64,000 bases of DNA from Streptomyces griseoloalbus (GTDB lineage: Bacteria > Actinomycetota > Actinomycetes > Streptomycetales > Streptomycetaceae). This document shows positions 43,371 to 50,017 of the stretch, piece by piece (the first letter of the stretch is position 1; each line of letters begins with the position of its first letter). The stretch covers positions 47,691 to 111,690 of the forward strand of contig BMUD01000026.1 of assembly GCA_014650015.1 (NCBI GenBank). Direction: 5' to 3'. The notes beneath the pieces were generated by a model that worked only from the letters and a program-made list of their open reading frames with translations, searched no databases and was not told the DNA's origin. Position numbers and translations under genes: made by a program.

Positions 43371-44158
43371 TCACTGCGTGGGCTCCCGGTTGTAGAGCTT
43401 CTTGGCCCACAGGTAGCCGCCCAGGGCGATCAGGACGCACCAGCCGATGGCGAGAATTGCGTTGTTGCCGATCGGGGTGCCCATCAGCAGCCCGCGCAGC
43501 GTCTCGATGAACAGGTTGAACGGCTGGTAGTCGGCGAACCATTTGAGCCCGGCGGGCATCGAGTCGGTGGGGACGAATCCGCTGCCCATCATCGGCAGGA
43601 TCATCAGTGGCGTCAGCATGTTGCTCGCGGCTGTGACGCTCTTGGCCATGATGGCCAGCGCGACCGACAGCCAGGTAAGCGCGAAGATGATCAGCAGGAG
43701 TACGCCGATCACGCCGAGCCATTCACCGAAGTCTGCAGTGGGCTCGAAGCCCACCAGTAGTGCGACGCCGGTGACGATGGCCATGCTCAGTAGGGTCTGG
43801 GCCAGGCTGCCCAGCACGTGGCCGGTGAGCACCGATGCCCGGGCGATGGCCGCCATGGTGCGGAACCGGGCGACGATGCCCTCGGTCATGTCGATGGCCA
43901 CCGAGATCGCGGTGCCCTGGGCCGCGGTGGCCGCGGTCATCAGGATGACGCCGGGGACGACGTAGTTCACGTAGGTGTCCCGGCCGCCCGACGGCCCGCC
44001 GAGGCCGCTGCCGAGGATGCCGCCTAGGACGTAAACGAACAGCAGCAGGAAGATCACCGGGACCCCGGCGGCGGTGAGGGTGAGCGTCGGGTAGCGCAGC
44101 ATGTGCCGCAACTGGCGGCGCAGCATGGTCGCCGAGTCGGTGAAGGCGTGGGTGGCGG
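43371..44158 (-). pseudogene. ABC-2 permease (DrrB-like), 5' end cut off by an IS element
   Basis: About 260 codons give six membrane helices: VPVIFLLLFVYVLGGILGSG, YVNYVVPGVILMTAATAAQG, MTEGIVARFRTMAAIARASV, SLAQTLLSMAIVTGVALLVG and more, ending YLWAKKLYNREPTQ. It resembles drug-resistance permeases of the DrrB type. The frame runs into the left end of the IS3 element at 44158, just where the start codon and ribosome-binding site should be (TATHAFTDSATMLRRQLRHM is the usual N-terminal region). Its ATPase partner is absent. Translation could only restart at the ATG at 44126. Confidence 0.85.
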
Positions 44159-44230
44159 TGAGCTGACCCCGGTTTCGTGGAGTCCCTGAAGCCAGGCTTA
44201 TGATCCTGGCCCGAAGGAGAATCACGAGCA

Positions 44231-44533
44231 GTGCCAGCACCACGTAAGTATGCGGACGAGCTCCGTGAGCGGGCCGTCCGTGAGGTCCGCACGACCGGCC
44301 GTCCGATCGCGCATGTCGCGAAGGACCTGGGCATTCACAAGGAGGCCCTGCGCGGCTGGGTCCGTCAAGCGGAGGCGGACACCGGCGAACGCGACGACCG
44401 GCTGACCACCGCCGAGCGGGAAGAGCTGAGCCAACTCCCGCGGGAAATCGCGGAGTTGAGGCGAGCGAACGAGATCCTGAAGGCCGCAAGCGCGATTTTT
44501 GCGGCGGAACTCGACCGTCCCCGGACGAGGCCG
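44231..44533 (+). pseudogene. IS3 OrfA, helix-turn-helix subunit lacking its stop
   Basis: About 101 codons from the GTG at 44231: PAPRKYADELRERAVREVRT, then IAHVAKDLGIHKEALRGWVR (helix-turn-helix) and a leucine zipper (TAEREELSQLPREIAELRRANEILKAA). It should end ...ELDRPRTRP-stop. Here a 26-bp segment follows CCG at 44533, and the frame runs on to 44908 as nonsense. GAAGGAG lies upstream at about 44213-44219. Confidence 0.8.
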
Positions 44534-44559
44534 AGCTGGGGGTGCCCCCTCTGGGGGAG
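44534..44559. other. 26-bp hairpin insertion at the orfA/orfB junction
   Basis: The segment contains GGGGGTGCCCCCTCTGGGGG and can fold on itself. If it is removed, CCG-TGA gives orfA a stop codon, and the same bases read GTG-ATC, the start of orfB, in the classic GTGA overlap and the -1 phase expected of IS3 elements. It therefore looks like a later insertion. Confidence 0.65.
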
Positions 44560-45442
44560 TGATCGAGCACCTCAGGGACAAGGGCCTCGGGGTCGGGTTC
44601 GCCTGCCGGGTGCTGGGGCTGTCCGAGTCGGCGTACTACGCGCGCAAGAAGCGGCCGAAGTCGGCCCGCCGCCTGCGGGACGAGCAGCTCATGCCGCTGA
44701 TCGAACAGGTCCATGCCGACTCCGGCGGCACCTATGGCGTTTGCCGGATCACCCGCGCACTGCGGCGCAAGGGCGTCCACGTGGCACGCTGCACCGTCGA
44801 GCGGCTGATGGCCGAGCCGGGCCTCGAAGGCGTCATCCGCGGCCGGCGGCGCCGCACCACCGTGCCGGAGCCGTCGGCCCCCAGGCCGCCGGACCTGGTC
44901 GACCGTGACTTCACCGCGAGCCGGCCCGGCCAGCTCTGGGTGGCCGACATGACCTATGTCCGCACCTGGTCAGGCTGGGTGTACGTGGCGTTCGTCCTGG
45001 ACGTCTTCTCCCGGACGATCGCCGGATGGCAGGTCGCGAACCACATGCGGACTGAACTTCCGCTGGAAGCACTGGAGATGGCGCTGTGGAGACGCCGGAT
45101 CAAGAAGGACTCCGGGCTGGTCCATCACAGCGACCGCGGGTCGCAATATGTGTCTTCTCGCTACACCGGCCGGCTCGCCGAAATCGGGGCCGCCGCGTCC
45201 GTCGGCTCGGTCGCGGACTCGTATGACAACGCGATGGCCGAGGCGCTGAACGGCACCTTCAAGGCCGGGCTGATCGAGATGCAAGGACCGTGGCGGACTT
45301 CGACCAGGTCGAGCGGGCGATCTTCCAGTGGGTCACCTGGTACAACGAGGAACGGCTCCACTCCGCCCTCGACTACGTACCACCCGCCGAGTACGAACGC
45401 GACTGGTGGCGACAACAGCAAGCCACCCCGCAGTCCGCCTGA
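44559..45442 (+). pseudogene. IS3 OrfB, DDE transposase with a C-terminal frameshift
   Basis: The frame reads VIEHLRDKGLGVGFACRVLG, then the HTH_21 region (QVHADSGGTYGVCRITRALR) and an rve core. DDE residues are visible: Asp in WVADMTYV, Asp in HHSDRGSQY and Glu in DNAMAEALNGTFKAGLI. Near 45285-45292 one base is missing: the in-frame reading becomes PWRTSTRSS. The -1 frame continues as VADFDQVERAIFQWVTWYNE and ends DWWRQQQATPQSA at 45442. The last 50 residues are thus separated from the core, so the transposase is probably dead. Confidence 0.85.
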
Positions 45443-45559
45443 AACAAGATCACCGGACTCTACGAAACTCGGGGCAGCTCAGGGCGCGTAGAGCTGCGTG
45501 ATTGCCAGGGCCGAGATGCCCCGAAGGGTCGCCATCTTGACAGGTTCCCCACCGCATTC

Positions 45560-46087
45560 GATTCGCTCTCCACCCGCGCCACCAATCGACCGGAGTTGGA
45601 GGCCGCCGTGAAGCTCGCCGGGGAGATCCGCTCCTCCGGTGTCGCCGTCACCCTCGTCGTCCACGAGCACAAGCGGCTCGGGCGCGGCATCCAACTCGCC
45701 ATGCTCGCCGAGGAGCTGAAGGCGAGCGACGTCGGCCTGGAGTTCCTCACCGGGGGGCTGAAGGGCCCGCACGACCCCTCCGGCATCGTGTTCACCGTGC
45801 TCGCGGCCATGTCCGGCACGGAGCGCGAGTACATTCGCGACCGCACTCTCGAAGGCCAAGAGTCGGCGCGGAAGCGCGGCAAGACCATCGGCGGCGCCGG
45901 GGTCACCGACGACGACATGTTGTCAATGGCCCTCCACCTACGCGATCAGGAGATGGGCCTGCGCGACATCGCCAAGCGCCTCGTCATCACCACCGGCGCG
46001 AAGAGAGGCCAGCACCCCTCGCCCGCCACCGTCATGCGGATGCTGCGGGAGCACGACGAACAGGCCGCCACGGCGGCGGGCGCGTGA
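45560..46087 (+). pseudogene. Tn3-type serine resolvase, N-terminally truncated
   Basis: About 175 codons are readable: LSTRATNRPELEAAVKLAGE, then VAVTLVVHEHKRLGRGIQLA, MLAEELKASDVGLEFLTGGL, and REYIRDRTLEGQESARKRGK. The C-terminal helix-turn-helix is present (MGLRDIAKRLVITTGAKRGQ). The first 50-60 residues, including the catalytic Ser (YxRVST), are missing. Identity fades just after the right end of the IS3 element, so an insertion-linked deletion probably removed them. The fragment ends intact at 46087. Confidence 0.82.
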
Positions 46088-46315
46088 TCATCCGGCTCGT
46101 TTGCGGCTGGTGTCTGAGCTAGGACTCCAGGGCCGAGGCGCAAGGGCAGCAACATGTGACTCCCGTCCCGCTTCCCCCGACGGGACGGGCAGCGCCCCGG
46201 CTGCGTGAACCTCTTCTGCGGTCGGGGGCCGTTCCTCCATACGCTATATGGCGAGCTCTTCAGTGGCTGAGTACACCCGGAGGTATGCGGAGGTGGGTCG
46301 GCCCGAGTGGGCGAG

Positions 46316-48526
46316 TCATTCCGGTTGTTCGGCGGCGCGGGCGCGGGCCTGGGCGGCTTCGGTGGGGGCGTTGGCCCGGGTGAAGGCGTCGGCGGCCTGG
46401 AGGTGGGCGGCGCGGGCTTGGTCGTGCTGGCGGGCGGCCTTGTGGGCCACGGCAAGATTGTCGAGGGTCACCGCTTCGCCGTACCAGTCCTTGAACTCCC
46501 GGAAGATCTCCAGGGACTTGCCGTGTGCGTCGATCGCCTCGCGCGCGCGTCCCGCCCGATGCAGAGCGTTGCCGACGTTGCCCCATTCCGTGGCCTCGCC
46601 GTAGCGGTCGCCGGCGGCCGCGAACAGGGCGCGGGCGCACATGTGCGCGGTGATCGCCTCCTTCACGTTGCCCTCACGCTCCAGGATATTTCCGAGACTC
46701 CCCCAGGCCATGGCCTCGCCGAGGCCGTCTCCCATGGCCTGGAACAGCGAGCGGGCACGGGTGCAGGCCTTGATCGCCTTCTTCGTCCGGCCCGCGTCGC
46801 GCAGGGCGACGCCCAGGCTCATCCACAGCATGGCCTCGTGGTAGCGGTCCCCGATGTCCTGGAACAGGTCGCGGGCGCGGGTGTAGGCGGCGATCGCCTT
46901 CCTGGCCTGGCCCGCCAGGGCCAAGGCGTTGCCGATGTTGCTCCATAACCCGGCTTCCTCACGGCGGTCTCCAATGGTCTGGAACAGGTCGAGGGCGCGG
47001 GTGTACGCGTCGATCGCCTCCTCCGTCCGGCCCGCCTTCGACAGGGCCTGGCCGAGGTCGTTCAGCACCCCCGCCTCGCGGCGCCGGTCCCCGGCTTGGC
47101 GGGCGGCCTTCCTGGCGGCATGCGCGACGGCGATGGCGTCGTCGAAGTGCCGCCGCCAGTTCAGATAGCGCGCCAGGCAGTCCGCCAGCAGGGCCGCCGT
47201 GTCCGCGAACCGCTCCTCCCGCGCCCACTGCACCGCCGCCACGAGGCCTGACCGTTCCCTGTCCAGCCACGCCACGGCCTGGGCCCGGTCCGTGAAAGGC
47301 CGCTGATGATCCCGCGGAAGCCCCGACAGCAGGCCACTCGCCGCATGTGCCCGCTCGATGTAGAACCGTACGACCCGCTCGCGCGCCGCCTCGCCCTCCT
47401 CCCGTGACTCCGCGTCCCGTGCCACCACACCCGTTCCGAAGGCCCGGACCAGGTCGTGCACGCGCCACAGCATGCCGGTGGCCGATCCGTCGGCAGAGGG
47501 CAGCGACGAGACGAGATGCGCGGCGGCCAGGTCCTCCAGCAGCGGCAGTGTCACATCTGTTTCGAGGCCGGCCAGGGCGGCGATCGTCTCCGTACCGGTC
47601 TCCGCGCCCGGAGCGAGACAGAGCAGCCGCAACAGCCGTGCCAGGTCGGGCGGCAGCCGGCGATACGAGGTCTCCAGCACGGGCCGCAGGACGAGTGGGC
47701 GTCCGTACAGGTCCGTCCCGGGGCTGCCGTGGTCGAGGACGGTGGTCGCGTCCCCGGCCTCGCGGATCTCTGCCACCAGAGAGGTGATGTCACGATGCCG
47801 CCGCCGACGCAGCATCCCCGCCGCGATCTGGAGGGCCAAGGGCAAATGGCCGCAGAAATCGGCCAGCTCGCGCAGTGCCTCGGGTTCACGCACCGGGCGG
47901 TCGTCCCGTTCGTCGGTGTCGTGCAGGGCACGGGTCACGAGGGCGACGGAGTCGTCCAGGGTGAGTGTTTCCAGGTCGATCAGGCGTACCGGGAGGGCGT
48001 CGGGACGGTCCCGGGAGGTGATGAGCACCCGGTGGTGGTCCGTGCCGGGCAGAAGCGGCAGGTACTGGGCGGGATCCGAGGCGTTGTCCAGGATCAGCAG
48101 CATCCTGTCCCGTCGTTCGGCGAGGAGCGCCCGATACGTGTCGTACTGACGCTCCGTCGTCGCTGGAAGGTTCGCATTCCGTACGCCGAGCGCGTCGAGC
48201 AGCGCCAGCACCGCCTGATCAGCCGTGGCCGGGTCCTCGTCGTACCCGCGTAGGTCCACGAAGAGCGTTCCGCCCGGGAACCAGCCCTTTGCACGGGCCC
48301 GGTGCGCCACCTCCACGGCCAGCGCGGTCTTGCCGACGCCGCCCATGCCCGTGACGGCGAAGATGAGGAGCGGCAGCGCGGCCGTGTCGTCCTCGCCGGG
48401 GGAGAGATGCGGGAGCAGGCGGTCCAGATCCTCCGATCGGCCGGTGAAGCCCATCGGGCGGGGTGGGAGGGTGGCGGTCGCTCGCGGGACAGGCCCGTGG
48501 ACGGTCCCCTTACCGCTGCCCTCCAC
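46316..48526 (-). CDS. NB-ARC-TPR protein 1 (NLR-like STAND ATPase)
   Basis: 736 residues. The N-terminus is short (EGSGKGTVHGPVPRATATLPPRP) and holds a degenerate copy of the motif at the end of the upstream gene product. The NB-ARC ATPase follows: GFTGRSEDL, Walker A GMGGVGKTAL (60-69), Walker B RMLLILDNA, sensor VLITSRDRPDAL, GLPL-type CGHLPLALQI and an MHD-like RVHDLVRAFG near residue 345. From about residue 450, six 40-residue TPR units run to the C-terminus (GDRREEAGLWSNIGNALALAGQARKAIAAYTRARDL-type). Start GTG at 48526 lies inside the 3' end of the nucleosidase gene (17-bp overlap), so the two are coupled. It is probably the sensor/switch for that effector. Confidence 0.9.
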   Translation of the reverse strand: MEGSGKGTVHGPVPRATATLPPRPMGFTGRSEDLDRLLPHLSPGEDDTAALPLLIFAVTGMGGVGKTALAVEVAHRARAKGWFPGGTLFVDLRGYDEDPATADQAVLALLDALGVRNANLPATTERQYDTYRALLAERRDRMLLILDNASDPAQYLPLLPGTDHHRVLITSRDRPDALPVRLIDLETLTLDDSVALVTRALHDTDERDDRPVREPEALRELADFCGHLPLALQIAAGMLRRRRHRDITSLVAEIREAGDATTVLDHGSPGTDLYGRPLVLRPVLETSYRRLPPDLARLLRLLCLAPGAETGTETIAALAGLETDVTLPLLEDLAAAHLVSSLPSADGSATGMLWRVHDLVRAFGTGVVARDAESREEGEAARERVVRFYIERAHAASGLLSGLPRDHQRPFTDRAQAVAWLDRERSGLVAAVQWAREERFADTAALLADCLARYLNWRRHFDDAIAVAHAARKAARQAGDRRREAGVLNDLGQALSKAGRTEEAIDAYTRALDLFQTIGDRREEAGLWSNIGNALALAGQARKAIAAYTRARDLFQDIGDRYHEAMLWMSLGVALRDAGRTKKAIKACTRARSLFQAMGDGLGEAMAWGSLGNILEREGNVKEAITAHMCARALFAAAGDRYGEATEWGNVGNALHRAGRAREAIDAHGKSLEIFREFKDWYGEAVTLDNLAVAHKAARQHDQARAAHLQAADAFTRANAPTEAAQARARAAEQPE

Positions 48527-49385
48527 TCTGCTTGCCGGTGACGGGGCCGTGGAAAGTGCCGCCCCGGAAGTCGATGTGGTCTCCGCCGTACGTCGCTCCG
48601 CCGTCCCCGTGCCGATGGGGACCCTCCTCGGAGTCGGAGGAAACGGAGGAACCCTCGCGGGGCCGGTGCTTGCGCAGCAGCGCCACCGTCACCGCCGCGG
48701 CCTGCTCGGCGGCGCGCATCTGCGAACCCGAGGCGTCGGCCTTGTGCTTCTTGGCGTCGGCGCGGTCGCTGATGCCCCGGATCACCAGGGCGTTCAACTG
48801 GCCGCTCAGGTGGGCAGCCTGGAGCGCACCGGAGCCTTCCATCTCGATCGCGCCCGTGTCGTTGTAGTTCCTGTGGATGAACCGGGCGATCTCGGACTCG
48901 TCGTCCGCCAGAACGACGTCTCCCGTGGCGATCGGCATGAAGTGCGCCCGTACGTCGGGCATGTCCCGCACGGCGGAACGGGCCGCCTGTTCGAGCGCGT
49001 GCGAGCCGGGCAGGGCCTTCGGCCGGACGAGGAAGCCCTCCGGTGTCTGCTTGCCGCCGTGGATCTCGTACACCTGCGTGCCCACGACGACGTCGCCGAT
49101 CTCGACGTCGTCCTTCAGGCTGCCGGCGACACCGACGAAGAAAACGGCCTCGGGGTGCCGCCAGTCGATGAGCTGTGTGGTGAGAGCGGCGGCCCGTTCG
49201 GCGCCCATGCCCAGCTCGGCGAGGGCGACGTGCCAGGGAGTACCCGGCAGTCGGCCCCACTCGATTCGGGTCCCGTCACGGTGCACCAACTCCTCCCGCT
49301 CCTCGACGTGCGCGCGGACAGCGGCGTATTCGAGGGGGAGTGCGGTCAGGACCAGAACAGTGGGCCGGGTCTCCTGCATAGTCAT
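48510..49385 (-). CDS. Nucleoside phosphorylase/MTA-SAH nucleosidase-fold protein with C-terminal signalling motif
   Basis: 291 residues. Residues 8-235 form a PNP_UDP_1 domain: VLVLTALPLEYAAVRAHVE, VFFVGVAGSLKDDVEIGDVV, the ribose/purine site AIEMEGSGALQAA and the catalytic Asp in VIRGISDRAD. This fold cleaves the N-glycosidic bond of nucleosides and is a recurrent effector domain beside STAND ATPases. After a disordered linker (SSVSSDSEEGPHRHGDGG), residues 268-286 read GDHIDFRGGTFHGPVTGKQ. A near copy occurs in NB-ARC protein 2. The ATG at 49385 has no clear ribosome-binding site but a TATAAC box 6 nt upstream; an ATG at 49379 is an alternative. Confidence 0.88.
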   Translation of the reverse strand: MTMQETRPTVLVLTALPLEYAAVRAHVEEREELVHRDGTRIEWGRLPGTPWHVALAELGMGAERAAALTTQLIDWRHPEAVFFVGVAGSLKDDVEIGDVVVGTQVYEIHGGKQTPEGFLVRPKALPGSHALEQAARSAVRDMPDVRAHFMPIATGDVVLADDESEIARFIHRNYNDTGAIEMEGSGALQAAHLSGQLNALVIRGISDRADAKKHKADASGSQMRAAEQAAAVTVALLRKHRPREGSSVSSDSEEGPHRHGDGGATYGGDHIDFRGGTFHGPVTGKQSGGQR

Positions 49386-49412
49386 AAGTTATAGCTGGGA
49401 GAAGGGAATCGA

Positions 49413-49952
49413 GTGCCGGAACAGGACGTTACGGTCGGGCAGTTGCTGCTCGCCGAGTACCAGAGTGTGAAGGACGAGCAGAAGGCGAGGATCGGGTTCC
49501 GGGACAACCTCCTCTACGTGACACTGGCCGTCGTGGCCGCCGTCATCGCCGCCGCGGCCCAGGCGAAGCAACCCTCCATGCTCCTGGCGCTGCCGCCGGT
49601 GTGCGTGGTCCTCGGATGGACCTACCTCGTCAACGACGAGAAGATCTCGGCGATCGGTCTCTACGTCCGGGACGATCTGGGACCCCGGCTGGCCGGCCTC
49701 GCGGCGCACGGGGGTGGTTTCACGACGTTCGGGTGGGAGGCGTACCACCGCGGCGACACCCGGCGCCGGTCCCGTAAGGCGATTCAGACCGTGATCGACC
49801 TGACGGCGTTCTGTGCGGTACCGCTGGCCGCCCTGGTCGTCTTCTGGGCGAACGGCGAGGGTGGCGGGCTGATGGTCGCGCTGTCGGTGCTGGAAGCGCT
49901 CGCCGTGGCTGGGCTCGCCTCGCAGGTTGTGTGGTACGCGAAGGCAGCATGA
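49413..49952 (+). CDS. Predicted 4-TM membrane protein beside the NLR genes
   Basis: 179 residues from the GTG at 49413, with GAAGGG 7 nt upstream. A cytoplasmic helical N-terminus (TVGQLLLAEYQSVKDEQKARIGFRDN) is followed by helices at about 31-50 (LLYVTLAVVAAVIAAAAQ), 55-72 (MLLALPPVCVVLGWTYLV), 128-148 (VIDLTAFCAVPLAALVVFW) and 153-173 (LMVALSVLEALAVAGLASQVVW). A cytoplasmic segment links the pairs (YVRDDLGPRLAGLAAHGGG). The KDEQKxRIxFRDNLLYVTL start recurs, from memory, in actinobacterial membrane proteins near NB-ARC genes. A pore-forming or membrane-recruited effector role is inference. Its start lies 27 bp from the divergent nucleosidase start. Confidence 0.8.
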   Translation: MPEQDVTVGQLLLAEYQSVKDEQKARIGFRDNLLYVTLAVVAAVIAAAAQAKQPSMLLALPPVCVVLGWTYLVNDEKISAIGLYVRDDLGPRLAGLAAHGGGFTTFGWEAYHRGDTRRRSRKAIQTVIDLTAFCAVPLAALVVFWANGEGGGLMVALSVLEALAVAGLASQVVWYAKAA

Positions 49953-50017
49953 ACGCCTCATCACCGCACTACCTTTGACGTACGGTCATCAGCTGTCGAC
50001 GGGGGCGAGTACGGCGT

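Larger units (their letters stand above)
44159..45481 (+). mobile_element. IS3-family insertion sequence, about 1.32 kb, probably inactive
   Basis: 27-bp imperfect terminal inverted repeats lie at 44159-44185 (TGAGCTGACCCCGG...) and 45455-45481 (reverse complement TGAGCTGCCCCGAG...), with 23 of 27 positions matching. Inside are orfA (helix-turn-helix) and orfB (DDE transposase). The bases flanking the ends (CGG left, GGG right) do not form an obvious 3-bp target duplication. Two coding lesions are described separately. Confidence 0.88.
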
